Assembly (NCBI RefSeq): GCF_003052605.1
Contig: NZ_QASO01000037.1
Span: forward strand, 1-64,000
Direction: 5' to 3'
DNA: 64,000 nt
From: Ectopseudomonas oleovorans
Lineage (GTDB): Bacteria; Pseudomonadota; Gammaproteobacteria; Pseudomonadales; Pseudomonadaceae
The notes beneath the pieces are model-generated. The model was not told the origin of the DNA and did not search any database. It saw only the letters and a program-made list of their open reading frames with translations. Shown one piece after another: positions 42,145 to 51,307 of the stretch. Each line of letters starts with the position of its first letter. Position 1 is the stretch's first letter. The translations under genes were made by a program, and so were the position numbers.

Positions 42145-43543
42145 CGGACTCCTGAAGTGGCTGCTGATCCCCGTGGCCCTGCTGGTGCTGTTCGTCGCCA
42201 TCCGGCTGTTCTCCGGTGGCGGTGCGTCGGCACCGCCTGCCGCAGATGGCGGCGGCAGGCTCACGCCGGAAGAAATGAAGGCGCTGGGCATCGAAGGCGA
42301 TACCCCGCGCGACACCGTGGCGACGCTGGTTGCCCAGGTGAAGCAGTTGCGCACCGAGCTTCAGACCGCGCTGTCCGACAACAGGTCGCAGCGTGAAGAG
42401 AACCAGCGGCTGCGCCAGCGCGAGAACGCCATCGACCAACGCATTAATTCGGCCCTCGAATCCGAGCGCTCCAACCTGCGCCGCGACCAGCAGCAGGCGG
42501 CCAGCACGCGCCAGCAGACCGAGGGGCTGCTCGCCGACCTGCAGCAACGCCTGGACAGCATCGGCGGACGTGGCGGCGGCCATGCCGATTTGCCGGTGGG
42601 GCTGGGCCTGCATGACGGCGACGAGGCCGGCATGGAAGGCGGTATGCGCTGGGTGGAGCCTGATGACGCGAAACAAAGCGACGGACGCGGCAGGTCGAAT
42701 AGCGGCATAAACTTCCCCACCAGCTTCGGCTCCTCGCAGAGCACGCTGGAAACCACAGCGCAAACCGTGGCAAACGCGGGCGCACGCGCGGCTGGTGTCA
42801 AGAGCGCAACGCCCGTCTACACCGTGCCGACCAACTCGACGCTGATGGGGTCGGTGGCAATGACCGCGCTGATTGGCCGCGTACCGATCGACGGCACGGT
42901 GAACGACCCATATCCCTTCAAGGTGCTGGTCGGGCCGGACAACCTCACCGCGAACGGCATCGACATCCCCGATGTGGCCGGGGCCGTGTTCTCCGGCACC
43001 GCATCGGGCGACTGGACGCTCTCGTGCGTGCGCGGCCAGGTGCGCAGCATCACCTTCGTGTTCCATGACGGGACCATCCGCACCATTCCCGAGGATCGCG
43101 AGGGCAACCAGCAGAACAACCAACAACGTGACGGCCTGGGCTGGATCAGCGACCCGTATGGCATTCCCTGTGTCAGCGGCGAGCGGCGCAGCAATGCGCA
43201 GCAGTACCTTGGCACCCAGGCGCTGATCACGGCGGCTGGCGCTGGCGTGGCCTCACTGATCGAATCCGACAACGGCAGGGCGTCCTATGTCGGCGCCGAC
43301 GGCTCCATCGGCAGCGTGGGCATCAGCGGCCAGGAAGCCGTGGGCCGGATTCTCGCCAGCGGCGTCCAGGACATGTCGAGCTGGGTCAACAAGCTCTACG
43401 GCCAGGCCTTCGCTGCCGTTTATGTGCAGCCCGGCGCCAAGGTCGCCGTCCACCTCGAAAAGCCGCTCGCCATCGACTTCGATCCCGAAGGCCGCAAGGT
43501 CGATCACCGCGCAGGAGAAAGCCATGCCCTCGAACTTGAATAG
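42134..43543 (+). CDS. PFL_4705-family ICE protein (TraB/VirB10-like)
   Basis: A 469-residue protein with one membrane helix at about 7-26 (LLKWLLIPVALLVLFVAIRLF), a long coiled coil at about 60-140 (rich in Arg, Glu and Gln), and a C-terminal domain beginning near 220 with VYTVPTNSTLMGSVAMTALIGRVPIDG. This is the layout of VirB10/TraB, which bridges both membranes. Gly-rich linkers join the parts. It overlaps the following lipoprotein gene by 20 bases. Confidence 0.88.
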   Translation: MRSNGLLKWLLIPVALLVLFVAIRLFSGGGASAPPAADGGGRLTPEEMKALGIEGDTPRDTVATLVAQVKQLRTELQTALSDNRSQREENQRLRQRENAIDQRINSALESERSNLRRDQQQAASTRQQTEGLLADLQQRLDSIGGRGGGHADLPVGLGLHDGDEAGMEGGMRWVEPDDAKQSDGRGRSNSGINFPTSFGSSQSTLETTAQTVANAGARAAGVKSATPVYTVPTNSTLMGSVAMTALIGRVPIDGTVNDPYPFKVLVGPDNLTANGIDIPDVAGAVFSGTASGDWTLSCVRGQVRSITFVFHDGTIRTIPEDREGNQQNNQQRDGLGWISDPYGIPCVSGERRSNAQQYLGTQALITAAGAGVASLIESDNGRASYVGADGSIGSVGISGQEAVGRILASGVQDMSSWVNKLYGQAFAAVYVQPGAKVAVHLEKPLAIDFDPEGRKVDHRAGESHALELE

Positions 43544-43973
43544 CTGGGCTCAGGGCCTGGCGCTGGCCTTGGCCGTCGCGCTGCTCGGTGGCTGCGCCAC
43601 CAGCAAGGAAAAGCTGCTGACCCACGGCGACAGCACGATGATGAACATCTGGCAGCAGAACGCCGGCGACGGCGGCGGTGGTGCCGGCCAGGTAGCGCGC
43701 AGGCAGTTGCTCGATGCGCGCCAGAGCCTGCGCAGGCCGCTGACCGAGATGGACGTGCAGGCCGCGCCTGCCGAGCAGATGCGCTACACGCGCACGGCGC
43801 GCAACGAGGTCTACCGCCAGTTCCAGCGCCTGCCCAACCCCGATCTCGTGATGTACGTGTATCCGCATTTGGCGGGCACCGACCCAGTGCCGATTCCGGG
43901 CTATACGACCGTGTTCCCGCTGTACCAGCGCGTGCAGTACGCCATGCCAGGCGAGCGCGTGGAGGATTACTGA
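43524..43973 (+). CDS. ICE conjugation lipoprotein (TraV-like)
   Basis: A 149-residue lipoprotein. The lipobox LLGGC lies at about residues 20-24 with signal peptide LALALAVALLGGC. Conserved tail RTARNEVYRQFQRLPNPDLVMYVYPHL, then PGYTTVFPLYQRVQYAMPGE. It is the TraV/VirB7-like lipoprotein of the type G T4SS outer membrane core. Start at 43524 follows AGGAGAAA. Its stop codon overlaps the ATPase start by one base. Confidence 0.85.
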   Translation: MPSNLNSWAQGLALALAVALLGGCATSKEKLLTHGDSTMMNIWQQNAGDGGGGAGQVARRQLLDARQSLRRPLTEMDVQAAPAEQMRYTRTARNEVYRQFQRLPNPDLVMYVYPHLAGTDPVPIPGYTTVFPLYQRVQYAMPGERVEDY

Positions 43974-46882
43974 TGCGCTGGAAACTCCCCAGACCGAAGC
44001 CGACCGCGCCGAAGCTGGCCGCATCCGATGCTGACGACGACGAGCAGCCGGACGGCTGGCAACGCCACGTCGAGGCACTGCGCCAGGTCGGCATCCCCGA
44101 ACCCGGCACGGCGGTGCAAGGCCGCAGGCCGGCGACCCTGGCAGACGAGCAGGCGCTGTACGAGGTCGCGCCGTCGTTCGTGGAACTGCTGCCCTGGGTG
44201 GAGTTCCTGGCGCAGTCGAAAGCCATGTTGCTGGAGGACGGGCAATCGGTGGCGGCGTTCTACGAGCTGGTGCCGCTGGGCACCGAAGGCCGGGAACCTG
44301 GCTGGCTCGCGCAGGCCCGCGATGCCTTGGAAAACGCGCTGCAGGACAGTTTCGATGAACTGGATGAGAACCCCTGGGTGCTGCAGCTCTACGCTCAGGA
44401 CGAGCCCAGTTTCGACCAGTACATGCAGACCCTGCGCGACTATGTGCAGCCGCGCGCCCGTGAGACGGCGTTCACCGAGTTCTACCTGCGCTTCTTCGGC
44501 CATCACCTGCGCGCGGTGGCTAAGCCGGGCGGTCTGTTCGAGGACACGGTGGTCACACGGCTGCGCTGGCGCGGCCAGACCCGGCGTGTGCGCATGGTGG
44601 TCTATCGCCGCGTGACCGGCCAAGGGCAAAACAGCCGCCGCGGGCAGACGCCCGAGCAGATGCTCAATATCGTTTGCGACCGCCTGTGCGGCGGACTGGC
44701 GAACGCCGGCATTCAGGCCCGGCGCATGGTGGCTGCGGATGTTCACGACTGGCTGCTGCGCTGGTTCAACCCGCGTCCCACGTTGCTTGGGCCTGGGGCC
44801 GAAGACAGGGAGCGCTTCTATGCGCTGGCGCGCTACCCCGACAGTACGGAGGCCGGCGAAGACGGCGAGATCGAATTGGCGAGCGGGCGGGATTTCAGCC
44901 AGCGGCTGTTCTTCGGCCAGCCGCGCTCCGACGTGGCGCAGGGCACCTGGCATTTCGACGGCCTGCCGCACCGCGTGCTGATCACCGACCGCCTGCGCAT
45001 GCCGCCGGGCACAGGGCACCTGACCGGCGAGACACGCAAAGGCGATGCCATCAACACGCTGTTCGACCAGATGCCCGAGGACACCACCCTTTGCCTGACG
45101 ATGGTCGCCACGCCGCAGGATGTCCTTGAGGCGGACTTGAACCACCTGGCCAAGAAAGCGGTCGGCGAAACCCTGGCGTCGGAGCAGACGCTCAAGGACG
45201 TGCATGAAGCCCGTTCCCTGATCGGCAGCGCGCACAAGCTCTATCGCGGCACGCTGGCGTTCTACCTGCGCGGGCGCGATGAGGCGGAACTGGACCGACG
45301 CGGCCTGGATCTGGCGAACGTCATGCTCAACGCTGGCCTGCAGCCGGTGCGCGAGGACGACGAGGTGGCACCGCTCAACAGCTACCTGCGCTGGCTGCCG
45401 TGCTGCTACAACCCCGGCCAGGATCGGCGCCGGTGGTACACCCAACTGATGTTCGCCCAGCACGCGGCGAACCTCTCGCCGGTGTGGGGCCGCGCCCAGG
45501 GTACGGGGCACCCCGGCATCACGATGTTCAACCGCGGCGGCGGGCCGATCACCTTCGACCCGCTCAACCGCCTGGACCGGCAGATGAACGCCCACCTGTT
45601 CCTGTTCGGCCCGACGGGTTCGGGCAAGTCGGCGACCCTCAACAACCTCTTGAATCAGGTCACGGCGATCTACCGACCCCGCCTGTTCATTGTCGAGGCC
45701 GGCAACAGCTTTGGCTTGTTCAGCGACTTTGCCCGGCGCCTGGGCCTGACCGTGAACCGGGTCAAGCTCGCGCCGGGCTCGGGCGTTACCCTGGCGCCGT
45801 TCGCGGATGCGCGCCGGCTGATCGAGACGCCCAGCGACGTGCAGACGCTCGACGCCGATGCCCTGGACGAAGACCTGCCGCCCGATGCTGTGGCCATGGA
45901 GGCAAATGAGCAGCGCGACGTACTGGGCGAATTGGAGATCACCGCGAGGCTGATGATCACCGGTGGCGAAGACAAGGAAGAAGCCCGGATGACGCGGGCC
46001 GACCGCTCGCTGATCCGTCAGTGCATCCTCGATGCCGCAGAACACTGCCACAGCAAGGATGGCGAGAAGCGCACCGTGCTCACGCGCGATGTGCGCAATG
46101 CGCTGCGCACGCGCAGCCAGGACCCGACGCTGCCGGAAATGCGGCGTGTGCGACTGCTGGAGATGGCCGACGCCATGGACATGTTCTGCCAAGGCACGGA
46201 CGGTGAAATGTTCGACCGCGACGGTTCGCCGTGGCCCGAGGCCGACATCACCCTGGTCGATCTGGCGACCTATGCCCGCGAGGGCTACAACGCGCAGCTC
46301 TCCATTGCCTACATCAGCCTGATCAGCACGGTGAACAACATTGCCGAGCGCGATCAGTACCTGGGCCGCCCGATCATCAACGTCACCGACGAAGGGCACA
46401 TCATCACCAAGAACCCGCTGCTCGCCCCCTACGTGGTGAAGATCACCAAGATGTGGCGCAAGCTGGGGGCCTGGTTCTGGCTCGCCACACAAAACATCGA
46501 CGATCTGCCGCGCGCCGCAGAGCCCATGCTCAACATGATCGAGTGGTGGATCTGCCTGTCGATGCCACCCGATGAGGTAGAGAAGATCGCCCGCTTCCGC
46601 GAACTCTCGCCTGCGCAGAAGGCGCTGATGCTTTCGGCGCGCAAGGAAGCCGGGAAGTTCACCGAGGGCGTCATCCTCTCCAAGAGCCTGGAAGTGCTGT
46701 TTCGGGCCGTGCCACCGAGCCTCTATCTCGCGCTTGCGCAGACCGAACCCGAGGAGAAAGCCGAGCGTTACCAACTCATGCAACAGCACGGCATCAGTGA
46801 ACTCGACGCGGCCTTCAAGGTGGCCGAGAAGATCGACCAGGCGCGCGGCATCGAGTCGCCGGCCTTGGGCCTGCCGCAATAG
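43973..46882 (+). CDS. traC: VirB4/TraC-like conjugative transfer ATPase (PFL_4706 family)
   Basis: A 969-residue T4SS energy protein. Walker A GPTGSGKSA lies near residue 546 and the Walker B-like IINVTDEGHIITK near 800-812. The C-terminal part WFWLATQNIDDLPRAAEPMLNMIEWWI is typical for VirB4/TraC. It powers T4SS assembly and substrate transfer at the inner membrane. It is the largest protein of the locus. The next gene starts 16 bases downstream with GTG. Confidence 0.93.
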   Translation: MRWKLPRPKPTAPKLAASDADDDEQPDGWQRHVEALRQVGIPEPGTAVQGRRPATLADEQALYEVAPSFVELLPWVEFLAQSKAMLLEDGQSVAAFYELVPLGTEGREPGWLAQARDALENALQDSFDELDENPWVLQLYAQDEPSFDQYMQTLRDYVQPRARETAFTEFYLRFFGHHLRAVAKPGGLFEDTVVTRLRWRGQTRRVRMVVYRRVTGQGQNSRRGQTPEQMLNIVCDRLCGGLANAGIQARRMVAADVHDWLLRWFNPRPTLLGPGAEDRERFYALARYPDSTEAGEDGEIELASGRDFSQRLFFGQPRSDVAQGTWHFDGLPHRVLITDRLRMPPGTGHLTGETRKGDAINTLFDQMPEDTTLCLTMVATPQDVLEADLNHLAKKAVGETLASEQTLKDVHEARSLIGSAHKLYRGTLAFYLRGRDEAELDRRGLDLANVMLNAGLQPVREDDEVAPLNSYLRWLPCCYNPGQDRRRWYTQLMFAQHAANLSPVWGRAQGTGHPGITMFNRGGGPITFDPLNRLDRQMNAHLFLFGPTGSGKSATLNNLLNQVTAIYRPRLFIVEAGNSFGLFSDFARRLGLTVNRVKLAPGSGVTLAPFADARRLIETPSDVQTLDADALDEDLPPDAVAMEANEQRDVLGELEITARLMITGGEDKEEARMTRADRSLIRQCILDAAEHCHSKDGEKRTVLTRDVRNALRTRSQDPTLPEMRRVRLLEMADAMDMFCQGTDGEMFDRDGSPWPEADITLVDLATYAREGYNAQLSIAYISLISTVNNIAERDQYLGRPIINVTDEGHIITKNPLLAPYVVKITKMWRKLGAWFWLATQNIDDLPRAAEPMLNMIEWWICLSMPPDEVEKIARFRELSPAQKALMLSARKEAGKFTEGVILSKSLEVLFRAVPPSLYLALAQTEPEEKAERYQLMQQHGISELDAAFKVAEKIDQARGIESPALGLPQ

Positions 46883-46897
46883 CCGCCGGAGACTGCC

Positions 46898-47662
46898 GTG
46901 AAACCGAAACATCCTTCCATTCCGATGCCAGTCCAGGCGCTCCGCCATCGGCGCTCGCGCAAGCGCTGGCCCTGGTTCTTGGCCGCTGGATTGATCGCGC
47001 TGCTGCTGATCTGGCTCGTGTCCCGCGCACCCAGCGAACCCGCGTCGTTGGCTCCCGCGCCGGTCAGTACCGCGCAGGTGGCCGGGCCGCCCTGGCAAAT
47101 GGGCAACGCGCAGGGCCGGTTCACGCTGACGCTCTATGCCGACCTCGAATGTCCGTTCTGCCGGGAGTACTTTCCGCAACTCAAGCGCTGGGTCGGCAGC
47201 AACACCGACGTGGCCCTGCAATGGCAGCACCAGCCGCTGGCCGCGCACGAACCGGCTGCCTCCGCCGAGGCACGCCTGGCCGAGTGCGCCGCCGAAACAG
47301 GTGGGCATGCGGCCTTCTGGCAGGCCATCGAATGGGTCTATGCGCACACGCGCAGTGACGGCCTGGGCTTGCCCGAGGGCCTGCGCTATCCCGGCCTAAA
47401 CCCAGCCGTCGAGCAGTGTTTGGCCAGCGAGCGGCCCGAAACGTTGATTCGCGCTCAGGCCGAGGAAGCCACCAAGGGCGGCGTGACCGCGACGCCATCC
47501 CTGCGACTACACGATCGCCAGACCAGCCAGGCGATCCTGCTGCAGGGGCCTATCGAAGGCGATGCACTGCTGTCGGCCATGGACATGCTGGCAGCTGAGG
47601 ATTCGGTCGTTTCACCCACTACGGAAATGCCTGCCGACGTCGTCGGCGACATGCCCAGGTAG
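46898..47662 (+). CDS. DsbG/DsbA-family periplasmic thioredoxin-like protein
   Basis: A 254-residue thioredoxin-like protein with GTG start behind CCGGAGAC. A single N-terminal membrane helix lies at about 24-43 (WPWFLAAGLIALLLIWLVS). The CPFC motif (LYADLECPFCREYF) is at residues 85-88, followed by a DsbA-like helical insertion. A cis-proline-type VTATPSLRLHD lies near 196. It should form disulfides in T4SS proteins. The last 30 bases coincide with the first stem of radC-like leader copy D. Confidence 0.85.
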   Translation: MKPKHPSIPMPVQALRHRRSRKRWPWFLAAGLIALLLIWLVSRAPSEPASLAPAPVSTAQVAGPPWQMGNAQGRFTLTLYADLECPFCREYFPQLKRWVGSNTDVALQWQHQPLAAHEPAASAEARLAECAAETGGHAAFWQAIEWVYAHTRSDGLGLPEGLRYPGLNPAVEQCLASERPETLIRAQAEEATKGGVTATPSLRLHDRQTSQAILLQGPIEGDALLSAMDMLAAEDSVVSPTTEMPADVVGDMPR

Positions 47663-47700
47663 CCCGCGGTCATTGAGGCTACGGCGCAGCACGCTGCGCT
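47633..47700 (+). ncRNA. radC-like structured leader RNA, copy D (upstream of radC)
   Basis: Stem 1 GCCGAC/GTCGGC at 47633-47647, conserved linker ACATGCCCAGG, stem 2 GTAGCC/GGCTAC ending at 47682, stem 3 GCGCAG/CTGCGC ending at 47699. It lies about 140-210 bases before the radC start. Stem 1 and linker overlap the coding end of the DsbG-like gene. Its place before radC is the position after which the RNA motif is named. Confidence 0.85.
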
Positions 47701-47840
47701 GACCGCTACCCGTTCGCCCCGCATCCTGGCCGCGAACGATCACCGCTGCTGCGGTGATGGATGCACCTTGTTCCATTCCCTGGAGGGCCTGCCCTCCAGG
47801 GGCATGTGCGCCCTCCGATTTCCCTGCCTGGAGGTTCGCC

Positions 47841-48335
47841 ATGTCTGTCGTCATCAATGACTCCTGCCTGGAGTCGCTTTCCGATATTTCTGTTCAGAAC
47901 GAGGACTGGATCGTCCAGCAAGCCATCGTGTTGCTGGAGCGACGGGTTTTCAAAGCAGGGCCACGTCTTGAACGGCCCGCTGCGGTCAGGGACTACCTTC
48001 GCTTGAAGCTGGTCGCCGAGCCCAATGAGATATTCGTCGTCGTGTTCATGAACAGCATGCACGACGTGCTGGCCGTGGAGCCGATGTTCCATGGAACGAT
48101 CAATGCGACCTCGGTTTATCCGCGTGTCGTGCTGCAACGCGCTTTGCAACTGAACGCCGCTGCGGTCATCTTCGCCCATCAGCACCCCTCGGGCACCACC
48201 GAGCCATCCAATGCGGATCGCTTGCTGACCGAGCAGTTGAAGACGGCCTTGGCGCTTATCGACGTGCGGGTACTTGACCATTTCGTGATTGGTCAGGGCA
48301 CACCGTACTCGTTCGCCGAGTCTGGTCTTTTGTAG
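47841..48335 (+). CDS. radC: RadC-family JAB-domain protein
   Basis: A 164-residue RadC-like protein, covering only the MPN/JAB-like domain. The metal-binding motif HQHPSGTTEPSNAD is near residues 114-127; the catalytic Glu is likely in PNEIFVVVFMN. Short RadC forms are frequent in ICEs and plasmids, and some may have a role in DNA repair or transfer, but the activity is undefined. The start follows TGGAGG. It is preceded by a radC-like leader and followed by a good terminator (48361), so it forms its own transcription unit within the T4SS locus. Confidence 0.9.
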   Translation: MSVVINDSCLESLSDISVQNEDWIVQQAIVLLERRVFKAGPRLERPAAVRDYLRLKLVAEPNEIFVVVFMNSMHDVLAVEPMFHGTINATSVYPRVVLQRALQLNAAAVIFAHQHPSGTTEPSNADRLLTEQLKTALALIDVRVLDHFVIGQGTPYSFAESGLL

Positions 48336-48360
48336 GAAGGCCCGTGGTTCACTGATCACA

Positions 48361-48386
48361 GCGGGGGCTTCGGCCTCCGCTTTTTT
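48361..48386 (+). terminator. Intrinsic terminator after radC
   Basis: GCGGGGGC-TTCG-GCCTCCGC followed by six T: a near-perfect stem with a stable UUCG-like tetraloop and a T run, 25 bases after the radC stop. Confidence 0.85.
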
Positions 48387-48499
48387 CCATGCGGCAGCAC
48401 CGAACAGGTATGCGGGGTGCCCGCGATGCGCATTGTTTGTTGGGGCGGCAGCGGGTTCGCGTTCGACTATGGCTCTGATCAACTTCCAGGGCACGCGAC

Positions 48500-48946
48500 A
48501 TGCCAGCATCTTTATTCCGCTTCGCATCCGGCTGGCGAACCCTTGGCCTGGCCGTTGCACTGCCGGCATCCTTGGCCGTTTTCAGCCCAGCCACCTTCGC
48601 CGCCGATGTGGTGGTCGTCACCGACAGCCGCCACCCGGTCAAGACCATGGGTGGCGAGCGGTTGATCGAGTTGGATGAAGGCCCGCGCATCGAAGCCGAG
48701 CTTTCCGCACAGCTGCCCGCCGATCCTGAGCAGGCCACGGCCATCGTCAAGCGCCGTCTGAACAACGGCGGTGCCGACCTCCAGCGCCGCATTGCTTCCG
48801 CATACCAGGGCGTCGCCGACGCATGGAGCCTGGGCATCACCAGCATCCCGGCGGTCGTGGTGGATCAGCGTTACGTGGTCTATGGCGAGCCGGACGTGGC
48901 CCGTGCCGTCGCGCGCATCGAGCAACACCGGAGGCCGCAGCCATGA
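48500..48946 (+). CDS. PFL_4709-family ICE protein
   Basis: A 148-residue secreted protein. A signal peptide (LGLAVALPASLAVFSPATFAAD) is followed by the conserved VVVVTDSRHPVKTMGGERLIELDEGPRIEAELSAQLPADPEQATAIVKRRL. The C-terminal part (SLGITSIPAVVVDQRYVVYGEPDVARAV) resembles the thioredoxin-like TrbC/TraW-C module. PFL_4709 family, part of the pilus/periplasmic set. It begins after the radC terminator, so an internal promoter is expected nearby. Stop overlaps the next start (ATGA). Confidence 0.85.
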   Translation: MPASLFRFASGWRTLGLAVALPASLAVFSPATFAADVVVVTDSRHPVKTMGGERLIELDEGPRIEAELSAQLPADPEQATAIVKRRLNNGGADLQRRIASAYQGVADAWSLGITSIPAVVVDQRYVVYGEPDVARAVARIEQHRRPQP

Positions 48947-49890
48947 CCCGACCCTTCGAGCGGATGCGCCGCCTGCGTGCTGGCGTGGTCTCAGTGCTGC
49001 TGCTCAGCGCCACGGGCAGCTACGCCCTCAACACCGCAACCATCGTTGGCTCAGTGGCATCGCCGGACTGCCTCGAATACCGCGTCGTCGGCATCTGCTA
49101 CTGGCTCTACTGCACCTGGACGGGCTGCACGGTGCGCACATCCATCAAGGTCCGCCACTACATCCCCGATGCGGTCGTCTCCAGCTACAGCAACACCGGC
49201 GAGAACCCTTGGGTCGAAGTCCGGGCGATGAGCGCGCCCAACCCATCCGCGCAGGCCGGCGGGGACGGCACCACCAACGAAGACCACGAAAACAATCTCG
49301 CCAAGTTCAAGAACGCGGACGTCATCGGCCATCCCGGCGTCGAGGTGTTCAACCAGTTCGTCTCATCGTCGGGCTACTTCTGCGAGGGCGCGGGCACGGC
49401 GTTCATGCCGTATCTGCTCAGCACCCTGGACACACTGGCCTGGCGCTACAACGTGCCGGAGATGGCCTACCCGGAGGCACTAATTCCGGGCAGGCGCGAG
49501 GTCGGCGCGCGCACCACGATGAACCTGTGGGGCAACGTCTATCCGCGCGGCGGCTTCCTGCACCAGGCCGACGACCACAAGGCCGGCGCCGTGGTGGCCC
49601 AGCGCGCCGGCGATGTCGTCACGCGCCGTGGGCAGATTCACGTCTATCAGCCGCTGCTCGCCAACTCGCGGCCCGGTTACTGGCCTGCCGGCGCGCTGAT
49701 GGAAGGCGATGCCTCGACGGGCAAGTGGCAGGAACTCACGCCCGTCCTGTCCTCGTCCTGCACGGTGTTCCCGCGCAGCGGCTTCCTGACCCAGGCGCAG
49801 CAGGGCGATTACGCCTGGGCGCTGTGGCGGCCCTATGCGTGCTGCGAACGTCGCGGCCAGGTATTCCTCGGCAGCGTCGATTTCCAATGA
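48943..49890 (+). CDS. PFL_4710-family ICE protein (TraU-like)
   Basis: A 315-residue secreted protein. The signal peptide covers about 13-30 (GVVSVLLLSATGSYAL). The mature part is Cys- and Trp-rich (CLEYRVVGICYWLYCTWTGCTV), a hallmark of TraU-like periplasmic pilus assembly proteins. Further cysteines lie near 230-310. This needs disulfide formation, consistent with the thioredoxin-like proteins nearby. It overlaps the PFL_4709 gene by four bases. Confidence 0.87.
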   Translation: MTRPFERMRRLRAGVVSVLLLSATGSYALNTATIVGSVASPDCLEYRVVGICYWLYCTWTGCTVRTSIKVRHYIPDAVVSSYSNTGENPWVEVRAMSAPNPSAQAGGDGTTNEDHENNLAKFKNADVIGHPGVEVFNQFVSSSGYFCEGAGTAFMPYLLSTLDTLAWRYNVPEMAYPEALIPGRREVGARTTMNLWGNVYPRGGFLHQADDHKAGAVVAQRAGDVVTRRGQIHVYQPLLANSRPGYWPAGALMEGDASTGKWQELTPVLSSSCTVFPRSGFLTQAQQGDYAWALWRPYACCERRGQVFLGSVDFQ

Positions 49891-49900
49891 GGGTACGGCG

Positions 49901-51307
49901 ATGAAGCGTCCTGAACTGACAAACCTCTCCACCAAGGCGTGCCGCCTGCTGCGTCCCACGGTATTGGCTGGGCTGCTGGCTGGCGCACTCGTTCTTGGCG
50001 GCGGCCTGGCGTGGGCGCAGGCCGGATTTCAGACCGGCGGCTCCGTGATCGGCGACGAAGTGATGTATTCGATTGGCGGCGGCAGCGCGGTGTCCATGGG
50101 CCGCGCGGCCGGCATGCGCTCGATCGGCGTTGGCGTGGGCTGGAACAGCAACCTGATCTGCGGCGACATGAGCATCCAGACCACGCTGCGCAACCAGCTC
50201 AACGGCGTCACCAACGGCTTTCAGCAGATCATGAGCAACGTGATCCAGAGCGCCACCAGCGCGGTGGCATCGCTGCCTGCGCTGATCATCCAGCGCGCCG
50301 ATCCCGGCCTGTACAACCTGCTGACCAACGGCGTGCTGCAGGCGCGCCTGGATTTCGACCGCTCCAAGCTGACCTGCCGTGCCATGGCCGAGAAGATGGC
50401 CGACACGGCGGGCGGACAACTCGGCTGGAGCCAGATGGCCGAAGGCATGGCACTGCGCGATGCGGTGTCGAGCACGGATGCCGTGTCGGCAATTGAACAG
50501 GCGGAGACGCGCCGCGGCAACGACGGCGTGCCTTGGGTGGGTGGTAGCAATGCGGGCGGCGCAGGCCAGTCGGCCATCCGCGTGGTCGGCGACGTCACCC
50601 GCGCAGGCTACAACCTGGTCAACGGCCGCAGCGTGACCGACACATCGTCCATCGCTGCCGCCAGTTGCGCGAGTCTGTCTTGCCAGACCTGGACCTCGCC
50701 ACAGCAGGCGACCGAATGGGCCACACGGGTTCTCGGCGAACAGGTGCAGCGCACTTGCGATGCCTGCACCAAGACCGAAACGGTGCCCGGCGTCGGGCTG
50801 ACGCCACTGATCCAAGAGGAGTACGAGGCAAAGCTGGAAGCCTTGCAGGAACTGGTCTCGGGAACTCGCAACACCACCTTCGAGAACCTGCGCGCAGCTG
50901 GCAGCACCTCGCTGCCCATCACGCGCGGCGTCATTGAGGCGCTACGCGACGAGCCGGACCAGGATCTGCTGGCGCGGCGCCTGGCCTCGGAGGTCGCGCT
51001 AGCGTCGGTGCTGGAGAAGGCCTTGCTGCTCCAGCGCACCCTGCTGACCGGCAAGAAGGAGCCCAACGTCGCAGCGAACCAGTTGGCGGTCGAGGCCGTG
51101 AACCACGAGAGCGACACGCTCGACCAGGAAATCCGCAACCTCAAGACCGAGCTGGAGCTGCGCCGCGAGCTGACCAACAACTCCCCCATGGCCATCATCC
51201 AGCGCCACGGCACACGCGCGGCTGGCTCACGTGGCATCTACGAAGGCGATCCCATTCCCGACCGCCTCGACCGGCTCCAGAAGGGCAATCCGGGAGGCAA
51301 CCCATGA
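49901..51307 (+). CDS. PFL_4711-family ICE protein (TraH-like)
   Basis: A 468-residue secreted protein. The signal region is at about 14-42 (VLAGLLAGALVLGGGLAWAQAGFQTGGS). Conserved core YSIGGGSAVSMGRAAGMRSIGVGVGWNSNLICGDMS. Central CASLSCQTWTSPQQATEWATRVLGEQVQRTCDAC has four cysteines. C-terminal part is helical, possibly coiled coil. It resembles TraH-type pilus assembly factors. Its start lies 11 bases after the stop of the PFL_4710 gene and its end overlaps the next gene by four bases. Confidence 0.85.
   Translation: MKRPELTNLSTKACRLLRPTVLAGLLAGALVLGGGLAWAQAGFQTGGSVIGDEVMYSIGGGSAVSMGRAAGMRSIGVGVGWNSNLICGDMSIQTTLRNQLNGVTNGFQQIMSNVIQSATSAVASLPALIIQRADPGLYNLLTNGVLQARLDFDRSKLTCRAMAEKMADTAGGQLGWSQMAEGMALRDAVSSTDAVSAIEQAETRRGNDGVPWVGGSNAGGAGQSAIRVVGDVTRAGYNLVNGRSVTDTSSIAAASCASLSCQTWTSPQQATEWATRVLGEQVQRTCDACTKTETVPGVGLTPLIQEEYEAKLEALQELVSGTRNTTFENLRAAGSTSLPITRGVIEALRDEPDQDLLARRLASEVALASVLEKALLLQRTLLTGKKEPNVAANQLAVEAVNHESDTLDQEIRNLKTELELRRELTNNSPMAIIQRHGTRAAGSRGIYEGDPIPDRLDRLQKGNPGGNP

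Noticed and set aside
43967..47347. Minus-strand frame of over 1100 codons antisense to traC
   Set aside because: A typical antisense shadow of a GC-rich gene; protein lacks any family feature while the plus strand encodes a clear VirB4-type ATPase.
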